From the NCBI GenBank assembly GCA_024349245.1, contig JALDNG010000022.1, forward strand, positions 6,214,001 through 6,278,000: 64,000 bases of DNA, in the 5' to 3' direction. This document shows, piece after piece, positions 1-12,756 of this stretch; position 1 is the first letter of the stretch, and every line of letters begins with the position of its first letter. The notes beneath the pieces were generated by a model that worked only from the letters and a program-made list of their open reading frames with translations, was not told the DNA's origin and ran no database searches. A program made the translations under genes and the position numbers. This DNA comes from Neodontobutis hainanensis. Its lineage: Eukaryota > Chordata > Actinopteri > Gobiiformes > Odontobutidae.

Positions 1-925
1 AAATTAAGGGAAAATCTTATCAAATTGAAAGAGCACTCTCAAATAAGGGCAGTAAAAAACAATATATCCACTTAATTGAATAAGAGAACTATAAGGCAGT
101 GCAGGCTGGGAAAATTTTGTTAGATGAGAAAATTTAGTTTCATGTGACAGCTTCTGGACTGTTCTTTTTCCTCTGTGTTTACAAAACAATTTGTGAGAGT
201 CCGCTGAACCAACTTTCCTCTAACAATGTGTTATCAGACAGAGAAAAACAAGAGAGAATCAATACGACCTGTGGTCATGTATAATTTGCAGGGCCAGCAC
301 CTGGCTGCCAACAAATAAAGATTTTTTTTTCTAGCACATTGCATTCAAGGATATTGGACAATTTTGTTGGCGGTAGGTGGCTATTTTTGCCAAATTCTGG
401 CTGTGGGTCAGCTGAAATGATTGAATGTGTGGAAGCTCTGTGGGTGCACACAGTACTGTCCATGTGTAAACAGAGTCTGCATGTGTTTCTCACTACTCTC
501 TGCATATTATGTTTATATTAATGCACCTTACCCGAGCCACATCAAAGCCACGTTGGCAGTAAAATACATATTTTTAATTGCATTGAAATTGGTGGAAACG
601 TTTCTTGCTCCAAGTCCTTGTGCTTTTATTTGTGTGTCAGGTTGGTTGGCAGGCTGCGGGGCTCTCTTGGCCACTCTTAGAGCTCTTCTCCCTCAACCAG
701 CTGGGACCCTCCTGTCTCCCTCCAAAACGGTCCACGCAGACCACATGCTCTCACCCCACTCTGAAAGGTGCCATTCAGCCTCGGCTGGACACATACTAAC
801 ACATTTGCAGTGACTACATGAGATGACAAGTCAGGAAACACCTGCTGCCCGGACATGCACATGACCTGTTCATCATGTTCCTCTAGTTCAGACTTGATGA
901 GCAAGACAAACATGTTATCTCTCTA

Positions 926-1240
926 CTAGGGATGGAGACAATATGTTGGCACTAATATTGTTATCAACCGATATGTGCTTTTTTTATTCATCGGCATCTG
1001 CCTGATGAGGAACATTTGCCCGATGTGTAGTGCCAATATTATATTCTGTCGACTAGTTTGTTTGTGTGCCTGTGATAACTCTAGAGCACTTGAAAGCAGT
1101 GGCAGAGGCACTCCATTTTTGGGCATGCACACTTTGCCAATGCAGAGCAAAGGCTTGCAAGTTCAATGTTGGAGCCAACGCCTGGTCTGCCATCCGGACG
1201 TATTTTGCAATATACAACGCATGCAGTAGAAAAGTTATGC
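926..1240. mobile_element. Possible degenerate DNA-transposon fragment (GGGATGG...CCGATAT type)
   Basis: Starts CTAGGGATGGAGACAATATG and continues with CCGATATGTG and ATCGGCATCTG motifs. These resemble the repeated CGATATCGGC-rich non-autonomous elements of fish. TTGGCACTA near 944 recurs inverted as TAGTGCCAA near 1028. No full terminal repeats or target duplication are evident, and the right boundary is a guess. Confidence 0.3.
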
Positions 1241-1819
1241 AGTAGGCTCCCACGTCAAGTCATTCCTAGAGGTTTACGTTGAATATTAACAACAACAGCA
1301 ACATTAGCAGCAATCCCTAACATAAAAAGCAAGCGCTGCTAAAGTGAGCCACATAGTAGAAACGTGCCTTTTGTAGAAAATGTAATTTAGGTAGGGTGAA
1401 TTAAAAAGCAGAGATGTAGTTTTGGGAGCAGAAAAAGCAAAGAGCAGAAAGTGTACAGCTGGACCAAGAAGTATGGAGGTCCTGGTCACACAGTGGACCT
1501 CAGAACCTAGCGCACATCCCCTGAGCTACGTTTACCCTTTAACTGTAGTCAGGCAACAGGAGTGGACACAGGCGGGTGAGGATGTTGGGATGGGGGCACC
1601 AATGGAATGAGAGGGAAAGTGAGGCAAGTGAGCTGCAGAAGAAATGTAGCATTGAATCCTAATGTCAGATCAGAGGCGAGCAGCACAGCGAGGAGATCTC
1701 TCCTGCCAACAGCCGACGTACATGCATCTGTATCAAGGCTAAAATATTGTGATCTTTGATTATTCCCTCCTTCACCTTTCATTAATGTCATCCCCACAGA
1801 AGGCAGAGGAAGCCTGACG

Positions 1820-1820
1820 T

Positions 1821-1853
<33 letters not shown>
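1820..1853. repeat. (CA)n microsatellite
   Basis: A perfect CA dinucleotide run of about 17 units. In the inferred host transcript (minus strand) it reads as (UG)n. The ORF that overlaps it on the minus strand is an artefact of the repeat. Confidence 0.95.
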
Positions 1854-1854
<1 letters not shown>

Positions 1855-2384
1855 CAGAAAATAAAGTCTATCTTCACACACATAAAGGCGAGATAGCAGC
1901 GTTTTGACAGTTGCCTTTGTTTTCTTTGTGCTGTTACTTCTCTGCAGCTGTAGGTCACGTTCATTTCATACCCAGATGGAGATTTCTAGTCTGGCCCAGC
2001 TTTTATGTTCTGTTTATGGCTCCATGTGTTAAGAAAAGAAATTGGTAATTTGCCTTCATTGTGTGCAATAAAAACAGAGAGGGCATTAAGAAAGGGTCAC
2101 ACTCACAACACTTTTTTTTTCACAAGCGTTGACTACTTTGGTTGAGATTCCATATAGACATGCAGAAACTGAATAAAATATATTAAGATTAAGCAACAGC
2201 AGGACACATCATATACATAGACATGTGCAATACAATATCCTGCCCTGTTTGGTTCTTGAATTTACAAACTATAATGTCCAGAAGATGTGATCCTTCTATT
2301 TGAGACACTCTCATGTACTGAGAGTCCAACAAATAATTGCACATGCAAATTATAGAGTATTATATATTACGTAGTTTTCCCATT

Positions 2385-2515
2385 TGGTTTTAACCAAATC
2401 GTCTAGTGTGAAAGCTCCAACAGACCACAGTTTGGACCAAACAGATGCTCTTTGGTCCGGCAGAAAGTGCTTTTGTTGATAGTTTGGAAATTCAGACAAA
2501 AAAAAACGTAAGTCA
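2385..2515. mobile_element. Possible degenerate MITE fragment
   Basis: The stretch contains CTAGTGTGAAAGCTCC followed by a perfect 8-bp hairpin, GGACCAAA (2434-2441) and TTTGGTCC (2451-2458) with a 9-nt loop. The combination of GTGTGAAAGC with GGACCAAA motifs resembles non-autonomous DNA elements seen repeatedly in fish genomes, but I cannot see clear terminal repeats or a target duplication. Chance is possible. Confidence 0.3.
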
Positions 2516-5500
2516 ATTAAACACACAAAGAAGTTTGAATAGAGGAAATGAACAGAGAAAACGGATATCGCTCATGTTTAAAAAGACATAAAATGCATAG
2601 ATTTGGTTGTTTTACGTTGTTTATGGCTTTATTGTTATCGCTACGATACGGCAGATGTTTCTTGTGAAGCTAACCATTTCCTAAAAAAGTGTTATAGTGA
2701 TTAAAATGTATTCTTTTTATAGTAACATGTTAACCTTAAGTCAATCTGATTACTCTTCTTCAACCTCGAGTCCCTCCACAGTCACCCTGTCATAGACTGT
2801 GAGACCTTATTAAGTTCTGTTTTAAAACTCCAACAGTGTGTGTGGAATGTCCACAGCAGCCCTTTACCAATGGTTTGACTGTAACATTGAGAGACCAGTC
2901 CAGAGTAATAGGCTGATGGCAGTCCGAGCAGGCAGCTGTCGTGGGCTGTACCTTTCCCTGAAGCGCGATGTTGTGGCTGCACTGCTCCCTCATTCCCTGA
3001 TAACATTAATGCCAGGCAGATGTCCCTGAACAAGTACAGAGATTTTCTTATTAAACTTGTGGAGAGGCCTTCTTTTTATTTTGTCCCCTGCTGGATTTGT
3101 TGAGATTCTCTTGTGGCTTTTAAGAGCCAAACAATATTGACCAACAATATCTTCCACATCAACAACAGGCAGGCTATTTTCTTCCCTAATGGTAGGAAAA
3201 TCAATAGGTAATGAATGGCTTTATTTATATTTCATGCCATGATGTGCCATCTTTTGGGTTTTGTGACAGGTTTATTGCTGTGGGAGAATACTCAGACTGT
3301 GTGCTATGTAACAAAAGATATTGTGTGTGGCTCGCATTCAGCTGTTCTTTCTTTTCCTGAGACACTGCTGCACCTCTTTCATTAGCCCCAGCAGCTAATC
3401 AGTCAATGGAAAGACAGTTCCAGTTCAGCTACTAAGATCTCCCTCAATAACTCCTTCCACTATCAAAGTGCTCTTTGAAGTCAAAATTGGTTCAAGTGTC
3501 AGGTCAGAGTTCCTGCAGCTAAAAGTACGGCAGTCATTTGAAGACTCATTCTTCTTTTGACTTATTCCCCAGAGCAGTCTTGGCCGCTTTTGTATTCTTT
3601 AGCAGAAGCCATCTTCATGTTTATTGCAAAAAGGCAATCAGTGGGGTCTGTGTTTGGACCGGGCCACAAGCCCCTATGAACTCAACTGTCTGGGGATACC
3701 CTTATTAACTTCTGTGCACACTCACCTATTTGCCAATCATCCTTGACAATGCCAGTTTGCCTGATAGACTGATTAATGAGAGCAAGTGGGAGTAATGTCA
3801 ACAGAGCAGGAAAGACAGAGAAAAGAGAGGAAAGGCAAACAAAACAGACATGAGAGGATACATTAATGCTAGTACAAATATCAGTGCGAAATCTGAGGGA
3901 GCAGAAATGAGAAAAAAAGATGAAAAACAGAGCCAGAGAAGTAAAAGAGTGGTAACATATAATGGGAGTCATTCAGGAATACACACATGAATAATAATGT
4001 TAAAAGAAACCTCCATCTTCATGCACCGTAGCAAAGGCTAGCCTAATCATTGGTGACTGCTGCTATTTTACAACCTGAGAATGACTATGCTTCTCTCTCC
4101 ATTACCCCTGCTCTCGTTTGACTGGCAGATGGGTGGAAGGGAAGCTGGATGGAGAGTGGGCTGCTGGGTAATCATGGGACCGCGTGTCACAGTGCACGCA
4201 CAATCACATCCCTATTTGTCGTTTCAGCAGGTGACATGGAAAAAAGGCAGGCAAGACGTGGCTGGGGCCTCATTTAAAAGCCCCTCTATACAGTGCCCAC
4301 TGAAGCAACGTTGGCATTCCCTAATGGTGCATCACAGGTATGTCATGCCATGCTCTGTCTCGCCATACCTGTCCTTGTGAGCTGCCACTGCTTTAGTACA
4401 GAAGTCAGATCGGATTTTTTTCTCGTACTGCCATGGTGATGCCTTTTTTGGAAGTTGAAAAGAAATGACTCAATCAAATAGCACTTTTTAGTAAAAGCAA
4501 TGAATGAAAATTTTGTAGAAAAGAGTTGATCCAAGAGTGATATTGTCAATTCATTCCAGTTTATGTTCATGTAAACAATAGAGTTTAGCTAGTGAGTGAT
4601 ACAGGTGTTTGTCTTTTTTTTTCTACAATTAAGATGCTACTAGTTTGCTGTTCTGGTGTTAGATAATGTGCTTATAATTTTCAAATAATGAACTGCATAT
4701 TCGGTTTCGCAATCTAATCCACTATTTCCCTATCGGTGCTGTAATCACTGGGTCAGGGTTGGAGTCTTTTTTGCTGAAAATGTAGAATGATGCAGCGATT
4801 TGAGTGAATGGCAATAGTGAGAAAGACAGAGGGTGATAAAAGAGGCTAATAGAGTTAACACTGAGACAAACTGATAGAGGCAACACAGATATTGGCTTGG
4901 ATTCTAAAATCTGGCTCTGGAACTGAATACAATTGGAATCGTTACATTTTCTCAGCACACCTTTTGCTCTAATGTCTAAAGAACTTAAAGGCACACTTTT
5001 GCAATCACATCTCAAATACATTTTACTGTCAAACTGAGTCATATGGAGCCAGGAAAAATAAAGTTGTGTTTTGAGTGTTCTTGGAGTCTGATGAAAAAGC
5101 ATTTTGTATCAGTCCATATCTAGAGGTGGTAAAAGCTCTTGTTCCTTTTTCTCTGTCACCTCTCAATGCCATGTTATTACTTTGCCTTGTGTCCACCCCT
5201 TGCTCTATTTTCAAGGATCTAGTTACATCACTTTTCTTAGCACCAATTATAGCACCACCAAACTAAAGTAAAAACACTCAATTATCCATTAAGAATGAGT
5301 CTGCGTTTTAATCACAGACTCCACAAATTGAATATTGCCAATTACAACTCTTATGTAACTGTGTAAAATGAAAGCTAGAGTGGAAAGCGGGCTCTGTATC
5401 TTGCGTAATCTTCACTCTGCTCTAATCTCCTCCCATCTGTCAGTAGACCTTCTCTTCCCGTCCCGAGGCCTGACACGCACCTCGCGATCTGCCGGGCCTG

Positions 5501-8500
5501 ACCTCTCTGCTGTGCGGGCTGCTTGATGAGCCTGGTTCCTTATGAAGTGGTGTCATTAAGTAGCGAGAAGCAGCAAACGGGTGATTGCTGTGATTTGGCA
5601 GAGGCTGCACAGATCTCGTCCTCCAATCAGAGTCCTCCACTGATCTCCTCAAGCTCCACTGCAATCACCGAGCACCACATCCACAGTGACACAGACGTTT
5701 ACACACCCACACACCATTATGGTCAGTGCTATTATCTTTGATATAAAACAGAAAAAAAATCATATTGGATTTTACAAATAAAAAATGGAGGCACATATCT
5801 TATTGCATAAACAGTAAGTTCAAAAAAGGTGTGAGTTATGTCTCAACAATCAAAGTGCTATCTGACCTAACCCACTGTCACAAGAATTAACAACAACTAC
5901 TGAGTATTATCTGGGTCTTGCTGTGATCAAAGGCTTAAGGCATTAAAAGCTGAAGAACAAAAACAGCAGAAGCTCAAAGAGAAGGAATTATAAAGTGTAG
6001 AGAATTGAGCACTAAATTGATCTGCAGTCAGTCCGTCCCCAAAGAGGTTGAGGAGCCCGTAATGAAAATGGCAGACCAGATGCATACAGGGGCCGTCTCT
6101 TTCCCATCTCCGTAGCTCTCTGGAAGAAGACAAGTTTGTTTCTCAAGGTGATTGTTGCAGTGATAAGGGAGAGGCTGTTATTAAGGGTGACAGCGGAGGG
6201 GCTGAGAGGCAGTGGCTGACTGGATAACCTTGTCCCCATCCCTGGCTGGCTCCCTTCTGCATGAGCATCTCCACCACTGGCCTGCCCTGGCTGCCTGCTC
6301 GTCTGAACACAATCTGCTGGCTGGAATTACCTCCCGGCCCAAGGAAAACTAAACATGATTTCTGACCTTTCCTTCTGGTGTTCAACAGTAACCTTTGCTG
6401 ATCCGCCTACGCTACGAGACCCTTGCAACGAACAAGGGATGAAGTGGAAAGGCTGCGTGTTTTTAAAGGAAGCAAGATATGTGTTTGTCCTTAAATATGA
6501 ATGTCTGCATATTAGAGCAAAGTCAAGAGGTTAAATGTATAAAGGAGAAACAGTGTAATCCAGATTAATGACTGGGCACAGTGAAGGCTACGTGTCATTC
6601 GGTTAGTTTGGAGTTGGTGAAATGTTTCATGGTTCCATGTGTGAAAAAAATATGCTGAGTGGATTTGCTTGGAAAAAAAAGAAACTGTTTGCAGAAAAAC
6701 AACATCATTCAACTCCAGCTAAATCGATGACATCATCACTCTGCTCGCTCTTGTTGTTTGCTGCAAGGTCAGCAAGTTTCCCATCAGTATTATCATACGT
6801 AATTTCTTAGATAAGGCTAATTGATCTCCACCTAGCGAGTGTATTGGTAAATTGTTGTGATACTTCTTCCACTGACTCTGCATAACTCCTCCAGCCTCAG
6901 CACAATCTGACCCTCAGGAGCCAAACTGTCCCTGTAGAAATGATTTCATCATCTTTTTCTGCCGCTGTTTGTCTGTTGCTCCCCAGCTCCGGCTCGCTCT
7001 GCCTGACTGTCCGTCTTTCACAATCCTAATTCACTCTGCTTCAAAACAAACTCCTATGTGCTGATGTGAGGGTAAATTTTAGAGCTTACGGGCAGAGTGA
7101 CCCCAACATCCCAGGCCAGATTGTTGGAGTTAGCTGACTGCACTCTGAGCTGTGTATCAGTATTGTTTGTATAAGAGCAGCAGAGGGATTTGAGCTCTGA
7201 ATGTGCGGCCCGCAGCTAGCGTTACCGTTGGATTAGCTCTCTTTGATCCCCGCAACCTGTGAACATGCTCCCTACTATTTCAAGATCTCTCCATTTGTGC
7301 CCAACCAAGCACATTGCGACAGTAATCTATAGTTTTCTTCTCTCTAAAGAGAAGATACACTGTTCAGCTTTTTGCCTTGCCCTGCTGCCCCTCCCTCTTG
7401 CTGTTTCATCCGTGTTTTCCCTGTTTGTTTTGCACTTGCTCTTTCTCTCTTCCACTTCCACTTTCTCAGAACAAATTCCCTTCTTTCACTTCTCTCCTTC
7501 CTGGCTCTAACGATGCCCCCTCTCTTTTCTAAAGGGGATCAGTGGAGCTTAGAGGCCTTCCTGCTTGCTTCATTACTGAGCTGCTCTGACATCGGCAGCT
7601 TGTCTCTCTACAAGGAGAGGAGAACACTACTGATGTTTAATACATGGACCACTCTGTTGTCTTTTACGCCAGATAAATTCATCATCATCAAAAACCATGC
7701 GTACAACAGCACCAGAGCATGTAGCTTGCTTTTTCAATCGAGATTCCCAATCTCTTTTTTTCCTTTTCTTTTGACCAGGCTTGCCATTTAACTTATTGCC
7801 TCTCACTCTGTCCTCCCTCTCTCTTTTTGTTCCGTCACATCTCAGTGAACTGCAGCAAACCTTTTCATTGTCCTTCAGTGGAAGTAAACACTCGTGAAGC
7901 ACGAAGCACATCCCCAGCTCTGTGTGTAAATATTCAACCATTGCAGACATGTTGCTATGTGCTCTCGGATGTTCCTATTATCACAAACAGTCCGATTCCC
8001 ACCGGGTGCTGCATGTTTGCATGAGAGAGACAGAGGGCGCGCTGTAAGAGTATGTATGTTTGCCTATTTGTCCTCTCTGTGTGGGTGGACGCGTGGGCGG
8101 CAGGCATGCCTCCGTAATGCCAGAGCCTGTTTCTAATCCAGGCCTCCTCAGTGGGCTGTAGCTCTAGCTGTGCCAGGCAGGCCTGCTGCATCACCAACAG
8201 AGCCCAGCTGACAATGAGCCTGTTCCACAAATCGCAGCAACACTCTAACATGGGGTTAAGCCAGAAAGAGCATTGAGGGAGGGTGCTAGTTTTAAACAGA
8301 AAACAGAATTCAGTCTGTAACATTTCTTTGATAATGTAGGCAAACATGGTACTTTTTTAAGGCTATAGTGTATATATATACTGATGGAGACTGGTTAAAG
8401 CTTATTTATGCTGTTTAAGGACATCAGACCGTCGGAGACACCAAATGGTCCCTCAAAAATGAAATATCAGCAGCAGTCAGTGCTAGTCATCAGTGTCATG

Positions 8501-10716
8501 AGCGATGGAAAATCAATCAATTTCACATCAGACATATTTGAAGAGAAAACGAGAGGGACAGGTCCCTGCTGGCTCCTGACTGCACCTTTTAAACGTCTCC
8601 AAACAGGATCATCTGAGAAAGGCCTGCGTCACTGGTGACGGAGACATTCCTGGCACTGGTGGCTCAATGTGTAACGGCTGCTGTTCTGCTAGATTAGGTA
8701 GGTGATTGGCCATTAATATTCATTTCACAGTGTGTCTTTGTTAGGCAGCAGCAGGGGCTGATGGAGTGTTTGGATGGATTTACTCTACAGAATATTTTCC
8801 GTTCATCTTTCTAAGAGAGGTGTGCACATATACAGTATGGGCTCATGAGGCTACCAATTAGAGCACTTGTCCCAGTCTAGGTCTGGTCTTTCTGCTCTTG
8901 ATACTGCAGAGAGCTAGGAGTGAAGGTCCAGCAATAGGTCTGTCCCTAATGGACATGAACCTGGCACATGTGATCTCAACATCCCCCTCTTAAAGAGATT
9001 AAGGGACTAATTAATACTGTGTGTCATTTGTGTGCACACTAAGGAATATATGGCCCCACATAATCAGGCCCCTAAGAACAGGCCATGCAGGCTCTGTCTC
9101 CAGTGTAACTCCCTCTGAACACTCAGATGATAATTAATATCTTTGCATTCAGCCATTCCATTCATGAACACCAGGGAGAGATGCCCTTTTATGTTATTAC
9201 TGTTGGAGGCTCATCTTGAATTTCCAACATAACTATTATGTCTATAAACACACTTTGTTTTTTTTTTGTTTTTTTTTACTGAAAGTTGTTGATAAAATGG
9301 GACACCTCTTTTAGATAGAGACATAGCAAAAACTCACAGATCGTGTTCAACACAATAATTATATTAAAAAGATAAATATAAAGATGTATTTAGAAAACTT
9401 AGATTAAAATTAAAAAGATCCACAGTAAACCTAAAGAAAAATAAATAAATCTGCGTCCTACCTGCTAAAGCCATGCTAGTGTGGGCTGCCCCAGGGGCGC
9501 CGCTCCGACCTGTTCATTTAAAATGATGTGCAATGCTCAGGTCTGTTCTATCAGTCATTTGTTCCTCAGTAGGGTCCCCTCGGCTGCTCAATAAGAGGAC
9601 CTCATACTGACCAAAGCATCCTGGGAGCTCTAAAACTGGCCACTCACCACCAAGTAAGAGACAGCTGAGTGTCATTGTTAATGTGGACACACAGCACCAC
9701 AATGGCAAAATCAATGGAGCTATGGGGGACATCAATCTTGACAGCACAAGACCCTTTTGCCCGTCTCACTACTTCTCTGGCTCTCTAATGCTCCGAAAAA
9801 ACAAAAAACAAAGAAAGGAAAGAAAAAAGATGTGGCCTTTCCCCTGTGCTTCTTCAGGGGTTACTGTCCTTTGAAGATTGTGTGTGTTTGACAGGCCGCC
9901 AACTGGTCAGCTATCCTAATTGACTCAAAGCAGCCAGAGATTTTAGGTAAAGCCTCAGAAGTTCTTTACAACAGCTGTATGCAGCTGGCATCTTGCTTGC
10001 ATTATCTTTCCCATCCTGTTTTTTCTTTTTTTTCTTCTAACTTGCTTTTTCTTCATCAGGATCATTTAAATACTAAAAAGGCCCTGTCTTTTTACAGGGT
10101 GACACACGAGATGCACTCTAAAAAATAACATTGTCTCTGGCTGAGGTTTGAAGGATGCCTCCTGATCCCATTTACATATATGCAGATAGGCAGCCAGTAA
10201 ATGAAAGGCTCCAAAAACAGGAGAGATCAAAGATGACAGAATTAAGGCCAAGTAATGAGGATGTTGGCAGGATCCCTGAAAACCTATTGATTGTTTGGCA
10301 AGCCAAATGAGCTGCTGCTCCATATTTCCTTCCCTCTATACCATTTACTCTCATGTTTTAATGCACACAGAGTGGGCAGCGTGAGCCATAAAGGGGCAGT
10401 TGTATGGCTGCAGCCCTGGTAGGAAGCCTAATCACTATCTTGTTGACAATGCTACAATAATGTACTTGGCTTAGGGAACAGAAAAAAGAGAAATAGGTGG
10501 CAGGACAGCCCATCACAGAGCCACATCTTTCAATAACCTAGACTCTTGTTCTGACGCCAATCAATTACAGCTGGTACAAGGGCACAAACAAGATGAGCCT
10601 GTGCAGAGGAAATTGTGAGTGCGTGTGCAACGTAAGATTTTAATACAAGTTCTATCACAGAACTAGCATTCAATCGCAATTCTGTTTCCGCTCCCATTTT
10701 TACACATTTTTGGGAA

Positions 10717-10742
10717 GAAAAAAAAAAATATATATATATATG
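10717..10742. repeat. A-tract plus (TA)n, near the CELF donor
   Basis: An A run followed by about seven TA units on the plus strand. In the host transcript this gives (AU)n then a U-tract, about 85-110 nt downstream of the weak CELF donor. U-tracts close to a donor can help recruit U1 through TIA1-type proteins; whether this one is close enough is unclear. Confidence 0.85.
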
Positions 10743-10820
10743 CAATCATGCCATAAAAAGATAAAACCAAGATATAATAGATAAGACACAAAGATGAATA
10801 AATGATGACAAAAAGAAGAC

Positions 10821-10826
10821 AACTAC
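10821..10826 (-). promoter_or_regulatory. 5' splice site of the CELF exon (GTAGTT, weak)
   Basis: Immediately after the exon the minus strand reads GAG|GTAGTT. GT is present and +3 is A, but +4 (G instead of A) and +5 (T instead of G) depart from the vertebrate GTRAGT consensus, so pairing with U1 snRNA should be weak. The intron downstream is U-rich, which can support weak donors through TIA1-type factors. The position is the one required for a 49-nt exon. Confidence 0.75.
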
Positions 10827-10875
10827 CTCCACGGCTCTCGCTGTCAGCAGGTTTCACCTGGATGGGTCGAGTCAT
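10827..10875 (-). CDS. celf4: CELF-family RNA-binding protein, 49-nt internal exon (end of RRM1); probably celf4
   Basis: This is an internal coding exon, not a complete gene. Read on the minus strand it encodes MTRPIQVKPADSESRG plus the first base of another codon. The segment IQVKPADSESRG forms the end of the first RNA-recognition motif in CELF4/5-type proteins, which bind UGU-rich RNA and control alternative splicing, mRNA stability and translation. The exon is exactly 49 nt, starts in phase 0 and ends in phase 1, as known for CELF genes. A polypyrimidine tract and AG precede it; GT follows it. The residue after Met is Thr here; from memory it is Asn in human CELF4 and Ala in human CELF5, so this position does not settle the paralog. 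The read-through codons after the donor (Gly-Gly-Ser-Cys-Leu) resemble a longer mammalian CELF4 isoform and favour celf4. I found no flanking CELF exon in the window. Family assignment is near certain; paralog is moderate. Confidence 0.92.
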
Positions 10876-10911
10876 CTAGAGGAGAGAAGAAAAAGAGAAA
10901 CACAGAGTTAG
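10876..10911 (-). promoter_or_regulatory. 3' splice site of the CELF exon (branch site, polypyrimidine tract, AG)
   Basis: In minus-strand orientation the bases before the exon are an almost uninterrupted C/T tract ending in CTCTCCTCTAG, directly abutting the ATG of the exon. A CTAAC candidate branch site lies at 10907-10911, about 32 nt from the AG, a normal distance. This is a strong consensus acceptor, and it fixes the 5' edge of the exon and the transcribed strand. Confidence 0.85.
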
Positions 10912-11172
10912 AACTGGTGAGCGCTGCTGCTGGTGCCACAAATCTAAAGTGTGTCTGGACCCTTCCACCCATACTAATAGCTGCTCTGTGATGCTGATCA
11001 AAGAGTCTTGGCTGCAAAGGAAAACAAAACAGCGTCCTGCAGCTTAGTTGACTTGAGTTTGTTGTGTTTCTTCTGCCTGTTGTGCAGACAGACAGTGTAA
11101 CTTTATACTCCCATATGAAATAATGTGTGTGTTTGTCATTTGTCAAGGCAGGTGCATGGAGAGGAAACACAG

Positions 11173-11195
11173 ATGTGTGTGTGTGTGTGTGTGTG
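11173..11195. repeat. (GT)n microsatellite
   Basis: A short pure GT run on the plus strand, about 300 nt upstream of the CELF exon acceptor. In the minus-strand transcript it reads as (CA)n, the class of repeat recognised by hnRNP L. Confidence 0.9.
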
Positions 11196-12651
11196 AGCGC
11201 GAGTGGCCAAGACAGTCCTAATAAAAGTGAATCCAGCCACAGGAGGAGAGAGATCAATGTGGACCTATTGATCCGGGCCCTTGGGCTGTGGAGAGTGTCT
11301 GGCTGGGAAGGATTCTCTGGTTAGGAGGCTCACTCTAATCCACTGGACCCTGATAAGAATGGCATTGCTTGGATTAGATGCCTCTGTCATCACAGTCTTT
11401 GTGTCACGCTCTCCTCCTTCCCCAATTTTACCTCCTGCTTTTTCATTACTGTTGTTCACGCTGAGCCAGTCTAAAAGACATACATCCAGAAAGTACGTCT
11501 GAAGATGGAGCATAATTTCCATCAAACATAAACTACCCACCAGTTGAGTTGAGGAAATTTAAGATTAATATGTAGATAGTTTAAATGAAGTTATAACACA
11601 ATAATTATTCTCACAGCCTTTTACAGTGAACTATTTAAATATATAAATATAAATAACATAAATATACAGTATATTTGTTAGCATCACTCTCTTGTATCCT
11701 TTTCAGTTTGATTCCAGGGCAGTGCAGGATAGGTCAGATTTAAAGACAGGGCAGTCCAATAAAAGCATGACTTGTTCAAGGAGAAACACCATAATGGGAT
11801 TTTAAAATGTCTTAATAACATGCTGATATATGGAGGAAAGCCTCGTGCCCGATTCATTAAGTGCTAAACGTATCTATTTTCACCTTGAGGAACTTAGTAA
11901 CCTTCCCACATGGGAATGATTCCATAAATTTGAGCATCGTAAATAATAAGTAGCAGCCGCTAAGTCTTTTGTAGAAAAACAGGGAGGATGTTTAACTTGT
12001 GAAGGTTGAGCTTTTGTTTCTTAGCTCCCTGTGATTCTTCCTCCCTCCATCTACAAGTACTCTCTTCTCCGTGTTCAACAAGAGCAAAGTAAGCCTACAG
12101 TATGCTAATGCCAAGCCACAGGGCTCACTGCTCCCCAGCATGTACAGATACATTACAGAATCAACCGCGACAGAATCACTCATGTGTTCTCAGAGACAGA
12201 AACACCTCCAGAAGATGAAGAAAACATCCGCAAGACAAATTCATACAAAAGCTTCAACCTCGTGCCCTGTCAAAGGAAAGAAGAGGAATCTTTGAGTTTG
12301 CTTTTGACATGGCAAACGGACAAGAGACGCTGCCATCCTGCCAGTTGGTTTTTGTTCAAATGCATGACTGAGAGGCTAAATCCACGGCTGTAGCTTCTCT
12401 ACAAGACTATGATCTCAGCCGTCACTGCAGGGTGCTTGTGTGTGGGAGGCAACTCTCTTAAGCTAGTTACTGTTCAGCGTCCAACATGCCAGCTTAATGG
12501 TCTATTTATTTGCCTGAGAGCAATGCATTATGGTCCTGAACTGTCACTGCTGACAGCTCTCACTTTATATCATTCTCCTTGAAGACATTTTAAGATACAG
12601 AGTCATGCCAGCACAAGCATGCACATTGCAAGGCATGTTCTCTCTCACTCA

Positions 12652-12756
<105 letters not shown>

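Larger units (their letters stand above)
1..10826 (-). other. celf4: Intron downstream of the CELF exon (partial)
   Basis: On the minus strand this is the start of the intron that follows the 49-nt exon, running out of the window at position 1. I looked for the next CELF exon (about 135 nt, encoding DRKLFVGML and the RNP motifs of RRM2) and did not find it. Contents: a CA microsatellite at 1820-1853, degenerate repeat-like patches near 926-1240 and 2385-2515, a pyrimidine-rich stretch at about 7260-7560, and an A-tract plus (TA)n about 85-110 nt downstream of the donor (10717-10742). The short ORFs across this segment have no recognisable domains and are taken as chance. The rest is unique-looking, moderately AT-rich non-coding sequence. 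Confidence 0.7.

Noticed and set aside
15..31. A 16-base string shared with about 47487-47502 (TATCAAATTGAAAGAG)
   Set aside because: In 64 kb of AT-rich DNA one shared 16-mer is about what chance predicts, and similarity does not extend into the flanks.
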